Origin: Eshraghiella sp051880035
GTDB lineage: Bacteria; Bacillota; Clostridia; Lachnospirales; Lachnospiraceae
NCBI GenBank assembly: GCA_051880035.1
Contig: JBJENE010000039.1
Location: 1-46,458, forward strand
Length of the DNA stretch: 46,458 bases
Direction: 5' to 3'
Shown one piece after another: positions 7,773-16,320 of the stretch. Position numbers and translations under genes: made by a program. A model generated the notes under the pieces. It was not told where the DNA came from. It did not search any database and saw nothing but the letters and a program-made list of their open reading frames with translations. Numbering within the stretch: position 1 is the first letter of the stretch; the number at the start of each line of letters is the position of its first letter.

Positions 7773-7777
7773 TTCAC

Positions 7778-7798
7778 TGTACTACTTGTAATAGTACA
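7778..7798 (+). promoter_or_regulatory. Operator palindrome TGTACTA-N7-TAGTACA
   Basis: A perfect seven-base inverted repeat separated by CTTGTAA, 5 bases after the -10 box. The same half-sites occur at 28691-28713 in front of the YtrA-type GntR gene, so this is a probable binding site of that regulator. Confidence 0.75.
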
Positions 7799-7819
7799 CA
7801 TAAAAAGAGAGGTGAAATT

Positions 7820-10576
7820 ATGCTGGAAACCAGAAATTTATTCAAGGTCTATAAGCCGAAAAAGGGAGTTCCCGTAAAGGCAATAGACGGTATTTCATTG
7901 AAATTTCCTGAAAAAGGAATGGTATTTTTACTTGGTAAATCAGGAAGCGGAAAATCAACACTTTTAAATCTCCTTGGCGGACTTGATAAATATGATTCCG
8001 GAGAGATTATCATTAAAGGAGTTTCTTCAAAAGATTTTAAACAGAAACACTTTGATTCATACAGAAATACATATGTGGGATTTATTTTCCAGGAGTATAA
8101 CATTCTTGAGGATTTTACGGTAGGTGCCAATATAGCACTTGCGATAGAACTTCAGGGAAGAAAAGCTTCGGATGAGGAAATTAATAAAATTCTTAGAGAT
8201 GTGGATTTGGATGGTTATGGTAACCGTAAGCCTAATGAACTGTCGGGCGGACAGAAACAAAGAGTCGCTATAGCCAGAGCGCTTGTAAAGAATCCTGAAA
8301 TAATTATGGCTGATGAGCCGACGGGAGCATTGGATTCCGCTACCGGCAAACAGATTTTTGATACGCTCAAAAAGCTTTCAGCAGAGAAACTCGTAATTGT
8401 TGTATCTCATGACAGGGAGTTTTCCGAACAGTATGCGGACCGTATTATAGAACTGGCAGACGGACATGTAATAAGCGATATTGAATACGAAAACGCAATC
8501 GGAGAATCATCCTCTGCAGAGCCGCTTCGTTTCGACGGAGATATTATTGAAATTGATAAGGGATATCATCTTACCGAAGAAGACCGCCTTGCAATCAATA
8601 AATATATGGATGAACTTAATTCCGGAATGCAGTTCAGAATTAAGGAAAAGAAAACCACAAAGCGTTTTGTGAATACGGACCAGAGTAAAATAAAATCCTA
8701 TAACGGTTCAGACTTTAAACTTATACGTTCCGTGCTTCCTATGAAGAATGCAATCAAAATCGGAGCAAGCGGACTTAAATACAAAAAATTCCGCCTTGTA
8801 ATGACAATTCTTTTATCCTGCATTTCTTTCGGACTGTTTGGACTTGCGGATACTTTCGGCTCATATAACCATATTAAAACATGCACAAAGTCCCTGATGG
8901 ACAGTGAAGTGAACAGCATTTCACTTGTAAAATCCACAAAAATGGGCAGCGGAATTAACGAATGGTGGGACAGCTACGGAAACACCATGAGTGAAGCTGA
9001 ACTGAAAGAAGTGGAAGATTACACAGGTATCTCAATGATAGGTGTAAATAATCCGTTAAACTTCGATTTCGGACTGGGATATAATTATGACGGTGAGGTG
9101 GAACTGTCAAAAACAGACTATCAGATATATGCAAGAAATCTGTCAGGTTTTGCGGAAATAGATGAAGAAAAGCTTAAGGAGTTAAACTGCACTCTTGTAG
9201 CAGGAAAACTTCCTGACGGCAGCAAGGATGAAATTGCTATAAGCACATATGTATGGGAAACCTTCAAGATTGCGGGATACAAAAAAGCAGAAAATTCCGA
9301 ATCTGAAATAATGAAAAACACTATTGACACTGATTATGAGAAAATCAGCGAATATTCCGATATGGTCGGTAAAACAATTCTTCTTGGCAATAAGGAATAT
9401 ACTGTGACAGGCGTAATTGATACTAATTTTAATCTTGACAGATATAAGCCTCTTCTTGAAGAGAAAGACCATTTGGAAACATCCGAAGAGCTTTTACAAT
9501 ACGCCCTTTATAATGAATTTATTTATGAGTCCGGTTACAGTCTTGCTAAAGCTGCCATGGTGGGAGATGGATTTATTGACAGAATAAATGAAGCATATCC
9601 GGAAGTGTTAAGATTAGACAATTCATATCTGTGGTTTGGTAATGATAAACTCGACATAAGCCCATATATAATGGCAGAGTTTGATAATATTAATCCTGAA
9701 CTGGTACATTGGCTGGACGGAGAGAGGACTTCGCTTAAGAAAAATGAAATAATCCTGGCAGCAGATACCATATTATGGAGAGACAGTAACAATTCCTATG
9801 AGCAGCCGGCGGATGATGAGTTTGACAATGTATTTGCAGAAACGGGAAGAACCGTAGAAAGCCAGGGCTTCTGGTGGGATTCTGACGGTAAAGACCATTC
9901 CGTAAATGACAGTTATGAAATAGTGGGTGTTATCCCTGTCAGCTCCGAAAATATCGGATATTCGGGAATAGTTGTTACTGCTGATGAACAGCTTCTTAAT
10001 TTTGGTGAAAAAAGAGAAAAATATATGTATGTAGTCGGTGCAATGCCTACCGAAAAATCTGAGATTGAGAAACTGGTTTCCTACAGCTATAAACAGGAAG
10101 GAAACAAAAGATACGAAATCCAGAATGCGGTTACTTATGAACTTGATACAATTAATATATTATTAAAGGCTGTATCCAAGGTATTCTTCTATATAGGAAT
10201 AGGATTTGCCGTATTTGCGTCCATACTTTTTGCCAACTTTATCGGAACAAGTATATCTCACAAAAAACAGGAAATCGGTATACTTCGTGCAATCGGTTCA
10301 AGAAGCAACGATGTATTCAGAATCTTTTTGTCCGAAAGCTGTATAATTGCGGCAATTAATTTCGTGATTTCATCAATCGGAGTATTTGTAATCTGTACGA
10401 TTATCAATACATTGATCAGGGAAAGAATGGGAATACTCGTTACTGTTTTAAACTTCGGTCCGAGACAGGTTCTGCTTTTAATGGGCGTCAGTCTTCTTGT
10501 GGCATTTATAGGAAGCTTCATACCTGTTAAAAAGATTGCATCCAAGAAGCCTATTGAGGCAATCAGAGGCCGCTAA
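7820..10576 (+). CDS. ABC transporter, fused ATPase and FtsX-type permease
   Basis: 918 residues. The N-terminal MacB/LolD-like ATPase (about 1-225) has Walker A GKSGSGKST, signature LSGGQKQR, Walker B IIMADEPTGALD and the switch VSHD. A linker leads to a permease with one membrane segment near residue 325, a large extracytoplasmic domain (about 350-770) and three further C-terminal segments (FtsX domain, IGTSISHKKQEIGILRAIGS). Such proteins act in peptide-antibiotic resistance, lipoprotein handling or mechanotransmission rather than import. The ATG at 7820 follows GAGAGGTG correctly; the earlier in-frame start at 7763 lies within the promoter. Regulation through the palindrome at 7778-7798 is inferred. 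Confidence 0.92.
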   Translation: MLETRNLFKVYKPKKGVPVKAIDGISLKFPEKGMVFLLGKSGSGKSTLLNLLGGLDKYDSGEIIIKGVSSKDFKQKHFDSYRNTYVGFIFQEYNILEDFTVGANIALAIELQGRKASDEEINKILRDVDLDGYGNRKPNELSGGQKQRVAIARALVKNPEIIMADEPTGALDSATGKQIFDTLKKLSAEKLVIVVSHDREFSEQYADRIIELADGHVISDIEYENAIGESSSAEPLRFDGDIIEIDKGYHLTEEDRLAINKYMDELNSGMQFRIKEKKTTKRFVNTDQSKIKSYNGSDFKLIRSVLPMKNAIKIGASGLKYKKFRLVMTILLSCISFGLFGLADTFGSYNHIKTCTKSLMDSEVNSISLVKSTKMGSGINEWWDSYGNTMSEAELKEVEDYTGISMIGVNNPLNFDFGLGYNYDGEVELSKTDYQIYARNLSGFAEIDEEKLKELNCTLVAGKLPDGSKDEIAISTYVWETFKIAGYKKAENSESEIMKNTIDTDYEKISEYSDMVGKTILLGNKEYTVTGVIDTNFNLDRYKPLLEEKDHLETSEELLQYALYNEFIYESGYSLAKAAMVGDGFIDRINEAYPEVLRLDNSYLWFGNDKLDISPYIMAEFDNINPELVHWLDGERTSLKKNEIILAADTILWRDSNNSYEQPADDEFDNVFAETGRTVESQGFWWDSDGKDHSVNDSYEIVGVIPVSSENIGYSGIVVTADEQLLNFGEKREKYMYVVGAMPTEKSEIEKLVSYSYKQEGNKRYEIQNAVTYELDTINILLKAVSKVFFYIGIGFAVFASILFANFIGTSISHKKQEIGILRAIGSRSNDVFRIFLSESCIIAAINFVISSIGVFVICTIINTLIRERMGILVTVLNFGPRQVLLLMGVSLLVAFIGSFIPVKKIASKKPIEAIRGR

Positions 10577-10632
10577 TTGTGAAACATTGGTGAAATATAT
10601 GATGTTCCTCCCATTTTGGAAAAATTTGTGCT

Positions 10633-10661
10633 TGAAAAAATAGTGAAATGGTTATATCCTA
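10633..10661 (+). promoter_or_regulatory. Possible promoter for the LCP gene
   Basis: TTGAAA and TATCCT with a 17-base spacer. The -10 box is weak. Confidence 0.4.
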
Positions 10662-10714
10662 AACCATGTTACTGATTATTGAAACATAAGATTCCACAGG
10701 GAGGAACATAAGAT

Positions 10715-12205
10715 ATGAGCAAAGCGGAAGAAAAAGCTTTGAAAGAAAAAAAGAAAAAGCGCAATAAGACGCTTATAAAATTAGGATGCCTTATGGCACT
10801 GTTGCAACTTGTTATTTCTGTTGTATTCATTGTGCTGCTTCATTTCCTGGATATTTTACCTAATCTGTATAAAGTACTTATTTCCGTACTTTTGATACTT
10901 TTCTGCCTTGTTACTTTTATTACGCAATATTGGAAAAAAATCGGAATTGCAACCAAAATCCTTTCTTTTTTGATGTGTGTGATAATGGTGGTTGGCGGAG
11001 TGTATATATACAACACCTATCTTGCGATCAATAAAATATCAGGTGTCAACACCCAAAAGACCACAATGGGCGTATTTGTGTTGGCAGACCGCGATTATGA
11101 AACAATACAGGATGTACAATCACTTTCTTTTGGTATTGTAAACAATATCGACAGAAATAATACGGACAATGCCATAGCCTATATTAACAAAGAACTTGGA
11201 ACAGAGATTACCGTGACGGAATATGAAAGTCTTCCGGCACTTGTAGATGCTCTTTACTCAGGACTGACTGAGACAATTATTCTTAATACAAGTTACCTTA
11301 ATGTATTGACGGAAATGGAATCGTATGAAGATTTTGAGACAAGGACAAAGATGATTTTTTCATACGAGCAGGAGTATACCGTTAAAACTGACAAGAATGA
11401 AGAATACTTGTCGGGAGAAGGTATATTCACAATATATATCAGCGGAATTGATACCAACGGTGTGCCGACGGAAAACCGTAACAGCGATGTAAATATTATC
11501 TGTACTGTTAATACGAATACTCATCAGATTCTTATGATTAATACACCTAGGGACTTTTTCATACCACTCAGTATTTCAGGAGGCGTAAATGATAAACTTA
11601 CCCATGCGGGATGTTACGGAATTGACTGTTCCGTAGATACACTTGAGATGCTTTACGGTATTAATATCGATTATTATCTTAAAGTTAATTTTACCGGATT
11701 TGTGGATATTATTGATGCCATGGGCGGTGTGGATGTTTACTCTGAGTATACTTTTGTTACAAGACACGGAAATGACCAGATTGTGGAGGGTATTAACCAT
11801 CTTACAGGAATCCAGGCTTTGGGATTTGCGAGAGAAAGATATTCCTTCGGAACAGGAGACCGTCAGAGGGGCAAAAATCAGATGGCGGTTATTAATGCAG
11901 TAATTAAGAAACTTACCACAACCGACACCCTTAAGAATTATAACGGCATTCTTGCAGCCGTATCGGAAAGCATGGTAACAAATATGTCATATGATATGAT
12001 AAGCGACCTTGTTAAAATGCAGCTTGAAGAGATGCCGTCATGGGATATTAAGACATACAGTGTTGACGGAACAGGAGATAATCAGCCCACATATTCTTTA
12101 AGTTCTCCGAACTATGTTATGGTACCGAATGAAGATACCGTGAATCAGGCGAAAGATTATCTTACAAGAATGCATAACGGTGAAATAATAGAAATAATCC
12201 AATAA
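10715..12205 (+). CDS. LytR-CpsA-Psr (LCP) family cell-wall ligase
   Basis: 496 residues. A Lys-rich cytosolic start is followed by three hydrophobic segments (about residues 22-43, 50-70 and 80-101). Outside the membrane lies an accessory region and then the LCP catalytic domain (about 240-400): SGIDTNG, NSDVNIICTVN, MINTPRDFFIP, VNFTGFVDIIDAMGGVDV and ALGFARERYSFGTGDRQRGKNQ, including the conserved Arg and Asp residues that bind polyprenyl pyrophosphate. LCP enzymes transfer teichoic acids, capsule or other glycopolymers from lipid carrier to peptidoglycan; the polymer here is unknown. GGGAGG precedes the ATG. A hairpin terminator follows. Confidence 0.93.
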   Translation: MSKAEEKALKEKKKKRNKTLIKLGCLMALLQLVISVVFIVLLHFLDILPNLYKVLISVLLILFCLVTFITQYWKKIGIATKILSFLMCVIMVVGGVYIYNTYLAINKISGVNTQKTTMGVFVLADRDYETIQDVQSLSFGIVNNIDRNNTDNAIAYINKELGTEITVTEYESLPALVDALYSGLTETIILNTSYLNVLTEMESYEDFETRTKMIFSYEQEYTVKTDKNEEYLSGEGIFTIYISGIDTNGVPTENRNSDVNIICTVNTNTHQILMINTPRDFFIPLSISGGVNDKLTHAGCYGIDCSVDTLEMLYGINIDYYLKVNFTGFVDIIDAMGGVDVYSEYTFVTRHGNDQIVEGINHLTGIQALGFARERYSFGTGDRQRGKNQMAVINAVIKKLTTTDTLKNYNGILAAVSESMVTNMSYDMISDLVKMQLEEMPSWDIKTYSVDGTGDNQPTYSLSSPNYVMVPNEDTVNQAKDYLTRMHNGEIIEIIQ

Positions 12206-12218
12206 AGGAATATGTATG

Positions 12219-12244
12219 CGGGAGGCAGTTTTGTCTCCCGTTTT
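12219..12244. terminator. Terminator after the LCP gene
   Basis: CGGGAG (12219-12224) and CTCCCG (12235-12240) followed by TTTT, between convergent genes. Confidence 0.7.
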
Positions 12245-12250
12245 CTTTGG

Positions 12251-13045
12251 CTATGATACAAATTTCTTTTCTACGATACGGATTATCTGGTAAAGCAGTA
12301 TTGAGAGAATACATAATATAACGATTGAAAGAAGCACAAGATCCATTTTAAAAACCTGGCTTCCGTATATAATCAGATATCCGAGCCCCCGTTTGGCTGC
12401 AAGAAATTCCCCGATGATTACACCAACAAGCGACAGACCTAAGTTTACTTTCATGGTGTTGATAATTGTAGGAACAGAGGAAGGAATTACTAACTTAAAA
12501 AGAATATGCCTTTTGTTTCCGCCAAGGGTCTGTATAAGTTTTATTTTTTCTTTATCGGTTTCCATAAATCCTGTATATATGCTTAATATTGCACCGAATA
12601 CCGCCACGGAAACAGCTGCCACGACTATTGTTTTGGTGTTATTTCCAAGCCATACAATAAGTACCGGAGCCAGTGCGGATTTTGGAAGACTGTTCAAAAG
12701 CACAAGATAAGGGTCTGCAATTTCATAAATAAAGCAAAAACGCCACATAAGTATGGCGATAAGCATTCCACCGGTAAGAACTATTGAAAAGCATATCAGG
12801 GTTTCGTATATCGTTGCCCACATATGCCCGAAAATAGTACCGTCTGAGGCCAGTGAAATAAAACACTTAACTATTCTTGACGGACTGCTGAAAATAAAAG
12901 AATCAATAATTCCGATTCTTGTTGTAACTTCCCATGCTGCCAGAAATATCACAAAAAGCAGAATTCTTGCCGAAATAACAATATACTTATGTTTTTTTAT
13001 GGCAGAAAGATAAAGCCTGTGTTCATTTGAGAAAGAACTAGGCAT
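12251..13045 (-). CDS. ABC transporter permease, SsuC/TauC (NitT/TauT) type
   Basis: 264 residues with about six membrane segments and the EAA-type cytoplasmic loop (KLIQTLGGNKRHILFKLVIPSSVPTI, roughly residues 170-195) that docks the ATPase. The family imports sulfonates, nitrate, thiamine precursors and similar small molecules; the substrate here is undetermined. The start lies inside the end of the ATPase gene (8-base overlap), with AAGGAG about ten bases upstream on the minus strand. No substrate-binding protein gene lies in this two-gene unit, though one is present in the related set at 17701-20093. Confidence 0.9.
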   Translation of the reverse strand: MPSSFSNEHRLYLSAIKKHKYIVISARILLFVIFLAAWEVTTRIGIIDSFIFSSPSRIVKCFISLASDGTIFGHMWATIYETLICFSIVLTGGMLIAILMWRFCFIYEIADPYLVLLNSLPKSALAPVLIVWLGNNTKTIVVAAVSVAVFGAILSIYTGFMETDKEKIKLIQTLGGNKRHILFKLVIPSSVPTIINTMKVNLGLSLVGVIIGEFLAAKRGLGYLIIYGSQVFKMDLVLLSIVILCILSILLYQIIRIVEKKFVS

Positions 13046-13802
13046 TTTCGTTCAACTCCTTCCATATACGGTTAAAATAATCTTTAAATTCCGGAGCATT
13101 TCTACGCTTAAGCGGACGCATTTCTTCCGGAAAAGGTATCGGAATACAGGCTTTCACATGACCGGGACGGTTGGAAAGAACACATACCTCATCACCTACG
13201 GAGATTGCTTCCGACAAATCATGTGTTACCATAATGGCCGTTTTGTGTTCGCTTTTTATTATTGAGCCGATATCATCACATACAGTAAGTCTGGTCTGAT
13301 AATCAAGGGCGGAAAACGGCTCGTCGAGAAGCAGAATCTCAGGCTCCATCACAAGTGTTCTTATAAGCGCGGCTCTCTGTCTCATTCCGCCTGAAAGCTC
13401 GGAAGGTTTGGCACCTTTGAATTCTCCGAGACCGTATTGGTCCAAAAGACATTCGGCTTTGTTAAGGCATTCTTTTGTTTTTTTCTTCTGGATTTCAAGT
13501 CCGAGAATAACATTTGAATATACCGAGCGCCATTCAAAAAGGTGGTCATGCTGCAGCATGTATCCGATATCGGTTCCGGCGGCGGCAGGTTCTTTGCCGT
13601 TTACCAGAATTGTACCGGACTGGGGTTTTATTATTCCGGCAATCAAAGACAAAAGAGTTGACTTGCCACAGCCGGAAGGACCTACTATTGATATGAACCG
13701 GCCTCTTTTTACAGATAAATTAATATCATAAAGTGCATAGGTTTCACCTGATTTGGTATGATAAGAGTATGAAACATTACGTAAAATCAGGGCATCATCC
13801 AT
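13038..13802 (-). CDS. ABC transporter ATP-binding protein, SsuB/TauB type
   Basis: 254 residues. Walker A GPSGCGKST, Q-loop, signature LSGGMRQRAALIRTL, Walker B ILLLDEPFSALD and switch VTHDLSEA are intact, and the C-terminal region with FPEEMRP is typical of nitrate/sulfonate/taurine importer ATPases. It powers the permease encoded immediately downstream on the same strand. GGAGG stands eight bases before the ATG. First gene of a two-gene minus-strand unit; it is divergent from the NrnA-like gene, with about 110 bases between the two starts. Confidence 0.92.
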   Translation of the reverse strand: MDDALILRNVSYSYHTKSGETYALYDINLSVKRGRFISIVGPSGCGKSTLLSLIAGIIKPQSGTILVNGKEPAAAGTDIGYMLQHDHLFEWRSVYSNVILGLEIQKKKTKECLNKAECLLDQYGLGEFKGAKPSELSGGMRQRAALIRTLVMEPEILLLDEPFSALDYQTRLTVCDDIGSIIKSEHKTAIMVTHDLSEAISVGDEVCVLSNRPGHVKACIPIPFPEEMRPLKRRNAPEFKDYFNRIWKELNENA

Positions 13803-13851
13803 GGCTCATTCCTCCAACAAAAGACTGGGATACATTATTTTATGAAAAATA

Positions 13852-13880
13852 TTGAAAAGAGTGTTGTAAAACTATATAAT
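13852..13880 (+). promoter_or_regulatory. Promoter for the NrnA-like gene
   Basis: TTGAAA and consensus TATAAT with a 17-base spacer, about 30 bases before the chosen start codon. Confidence 0.75.
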
Positions 13881-13912
13881 TAAAATAAATATTTATGCGG
13901 CGGGGATATCTT

Positions 13913-14896
13913 ATGACTAAATTAAAAGAATTACTTAATGTAATTCAAAGCAGACATGTTTATATTCAGACACATAATTTTCCTGACCCGGATGCCATTT
14001 CAAGTGCTTTCGGATTGTCAGTACTTTTAAAACGATACGGCATAGACTCTTCAATCTGTTATAAAGGCGAGATAGAACGTTACAGCACCAACGGATTTGT
14101 GCAGAAGTTAGGAATAGAGCTTACCAATATGGATTCGCTGGAGCACATTAACGATGAGGAAGAGATTATCCTCGTAGATGCCCAGAAGGGTAATTCCAAC
14201 ATCGGAGAGGTGGCAGGCCACAGAATAATATGCATAGACCACCACCCGACTTTTACGGATTCTGATTACTGTTTTGCCGATATAAGACCTGATATGGGGG
14301 CATGCGCCACAATAATTGCCACATATTTCTTTGATAATTTCATTCCGATGGATAAGCGTGTGGCTACCGCTCTTTTTTACGGAATTAAGACAGACACCAT
14401 GGGACTGTCAAGAGGCGTTAATATTACGGATATTGATGCATACAGGAAATTATACGGCATGATTGACTACGACATAATCAGATCCCTTGAGCATTGTTCC
14501 ATTAAATTTGACGATCTTAAAGCATATTCCAATGCCATTAACAGTATTAAAGTATTCGGAAGAGTGGGATTTGCCAATACAGGAAAGAATTGTCCTGAGG
14601 CCCTTATTGCCAATATATCTGATTTTATGCTGGATTTGGTGGAAGTGGATTTCTCTGTTGTGTATTCAATAAAGGAAGACGGCATAAAACTTTCCGTGAG
14701 AAGTTCATGTGAGCTTGACAGCGGTAAAATCACAAATACCGCCCTGGAGGGTATTGGCTGCGGAGGCGGTCATGCATTCATGGCAGGAGGTTTCGTGTGT
14801 TTTGACAGCAGATTCAGCGAAGAGGAGCTTATTGAAGATATTGAAGGAAGATTCCTTAAGACGATAAATAAGACATCAGGGGGAATAATTTACTAG
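13913..14896 (+). CDS. nrnA: DHH/DHHA1 phosphoesterase (NrnA-like oligoribonuclease/pAp phosphatase)
   Basis: 327 residues. The DHH domain holds the metal-binding motifs NFPDPDAISSA, IILVDAQ, the name-giving IDHHPTF, and GIKTDTMGLSRG; the DHHA1 domain ends with GCGGGHAFMAGGF. NrnA enzymes degrade short RNAs and dephosphorylate pAp, and relatives cleave pGpG or c-di-AMP products in the cytoplasm. A role downstream of the diguanylate cyclase at 16321 is possible but only by proximity. I chose the ATG at 13913 because GGCGGGG precedes it at proper distance; an in-frame ATG at 13895 has no ribosome site. Confidence 0.88.
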   Translation: MTKLKELLNVIQSRHVYIQTHNFPDPDAISSAFGLSVLLKRYGIDSSICYKGEIERYSTNGFVQKLGIELTNMDSLEHINDEEEIILVDAQKGNSNIGEVAGHRIICIDHHPTFTDSDYCFADIRPDMGACATIIATYFFDNFIPMDKRVATALFYGIKTDTMGLSRGVNITDIDAYRKLYGMIDYDIIRSLEHCSIKFDDLKAYSNAINSIKVFGRVGFANTGKNCPEALIANISDFMLDLVEVDFSVVYSIKEDGIKLSVRSSCELDSGKITNTALEGIGCGGGHAFMAGGFVCFDSRFSEEELIEDIEGRFLKTINKTSGGIIY

Positions 14897-14943
14897 ACAT
14901 TAAGACAGAAAGAACATATTTTATTTATTTACGGAGGTATTAA

Positions 14944-15921
14944 ATGTTTTGTATTTATTGTGGAAAAGAAATTAAAGATGGCGAAACATGCAGCTGCAGA
15001 AGCAGGAATGACAATGTTAATATGCCATCCGCAGTCAGCAACGAACAGGCGGCAGCATATGCCGGCAATAACTTCGGACAGCCGGGTCCGGTATATAGTC
15101 CGTATAATCAGTTTAATCAGTACGGTACACCTGCACCTGACCCTATCATTGAGAAAAAGTTTAACGCATTAAGAGAAGCACTCAGGTCACCGATTCTTAT
15201 TATACTTGCAATTTTATACAGCGCAGCAGTTATTATCAGCGATATTAACCTCTTTTCGATACTTACGGTTCTTGCGCTCTGGCTTATCTTTGCAACGTCC
15301 CGCAGAAAAGACGGAACCATGAAAGTAGGCGGATTTAAGATTCTTTCAGGTATTAATATTGCCAAGATAGTTCTTATCTCAATTCTGTATGCGCTTTGTA
15401 TGATTTTATTGATTGTAATGATATTTAATATGAATGCAATTAATGACATAATTTATAAAGTGGATGAATCATTAAGCAGTAACATCAATATGCATAATTT
15501 TAATGTACAGAGTTTTACCGTAATGTCAATTATAATAGCATGTATTGTTCTGACTGTAGTATTCGTCTTAAGTATAATATATTATTCCGGACTGAAAAAC
15601 AGCTTCATTTCCATGAAATTTATTGCGAAAAAAGTTCCTACATACAAGAAAATCAGTGGATTTTCGGCACTGTTTCTTATACTCGGAGGAGTCTTTAATA
15701 TAGTATCCACCTTCGGAAAAGCAGCGCTTAACCAAATCGGAACCGAAGCGGCAATGGAGATTATGAAAGCATTAAGCATACAGATTCCGCAGACGGGAAT
15801 CTGGGGTATTCCAAGGAATATATCCGTATATTTTGGTTCGGTAGCAGGTATATGCGCAATTCTCGGAGGTGTATACCTTTTCATAATCAGGAAGAGAATA
15901 GGTGATGCATATAAAGAATAG
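14944..15921 (+). CDS. Zinc-ribbon membrane protein of unknown function
   Basis: 325 residues. The first 20 residues form a zinc ribbon (MFCIYCGKEI...CSC: Cys3, Cys6, Cys16, Cys18), followed by a Gln/Pro/Gly/Asn-rich linker (about 25-65) and five or six hydrophobic segments beginning near residue 80. The architecture is common in Firmicutes for uncharacterised membrane proteins. ACGGAGG precedes the ATG. The gene follows nrnA by 47 bases without a visible terminator and may be cotranscribed. No catalytic motif is visible in the membrane part. Confidence 0.8.
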   Translation: MFCIYCGKEIKDGETCSCRSRNDNVNMPSAVSNEQAAAYAGNNFGQPGPVYSPYNQFNQYGTPAPDPIIEKKFNALREALRSPILIILAILYSAAVIISDINLFSILTVLALWLIFATSRRKDGTMKVGGFKILSGINIAKIVLISILYALCMILLIVMIFNMNAINDIIYKVDESLSSNINMHNFNVQSFTVMSIIIACIVLTVVFVLSIIYYSGLKNSFISMKFIAKKVPTYKKISGFSALFLILGGVFNIVSTFGKAALNQIGTEAAMEIMKALSIQIPQTGIWGIPRNISVYFGSVAGICAILGGVYLFIIRKRIGDAYKE

Positions 15922-15961
15922 TATTATCGGATTTGATACATAATAACTTACAGCATTAAAA

Positions 15962-15993
15962 GAAGCTCAGGCCATAACAAATGTCTGAGCTTC
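15962..15993 (+). terminator. Hairpin after the zinc-ribbon membrane protein
   Basis: GAAGCTCAG (15962-15970) and CTGAGCTTC (15985-15993), a nine-base perfect stem followed by a T-rich stretch. Confidence 0.7.
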
Positions 15994-16019
15994 CTGTATT
16001 TACAGAATAAATAAAAAAG

Positions 16020-16052
16020 CCCAATAAAACGGATGTAAACCCGCTTATTGGG
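16020..16052 (-). terminator. Terminator of the tRNA gene
   Basis: On the minus strand CCCAATAA and TTATTGGG flank a GCGGG...CCG pair and are followed by C and six T residues (16019 down to about 16013). It sits 12 bases downstream of the tRNA. Confidence 0.85.
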
Positions 16053-16064
16053 AAGTTGTAGAAA

Positions 16065-16137
16065 AGCTGGAAACGTGACTTGAACACGCGACCTGCTGAT
16101 TACGAATCAGCTGCTCTACCGACTGAGCTATTCCAGC
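16065..16137 (-). tRNA. tRNA-Thr (anticodon CGT)
   Basis: 73 bases on the minus strand. The acceptor stem GCTGGAA/TTCCAGC, D arm AGCTCAGTCGGTAGAGC, anticodon stem GCTGA/TCAGC with loop TTCGTAA (anticodon CGT), and T arm with GTTCAAGTC are all present. The 3' CCA is not encoded. The sequence is flanked by its own promoter and terminator, so it is a single-gene unit. Confidence 0.95.
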
Positions 16138-16166
16138 ATATGTCATTAATTACCCGACACCACGCT

Positions 16167-16195
16167 ATTATACAATTATAACTGCTAAAAGTAAA
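16167..16195 (-). promoter_or_regulatory. Promoter of the tRNA-Thr gene
   Basis: On the minus strand TTTACT and consensus TATAAT with a 17-base spacer, about 30 bases before the tRNA 5' end. Confidence 0.65.
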
Positions 16196-16320
16196 GAATT
16201 TTTTTGCAAGACTGTATTAATGAAATTGTAATATTTATTGCAAAACTTCACTGAAAGTAGTAATCTATTTATGTGTGATATACTAGGTTGACGATTAATT
16301 TTATTCATAGGGGTTGGCAG

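Noticed and set aside
7763..7819. Longer N-terminus for the ATPase-FtsX protein
   Set aside because: This start lies within the promoter and operator and has no ribosome site; the ATG at 7820 has both a site and the family N-terminus.
13803..13912. TPP riboswitch upstream of the NitT/TauT-type ATPase gene
   Set aside because: The gap is only about 110 bases and lacks the CTGAGA-type and other thiamine-element motifs, so a thiamine-precursor role is not supported.
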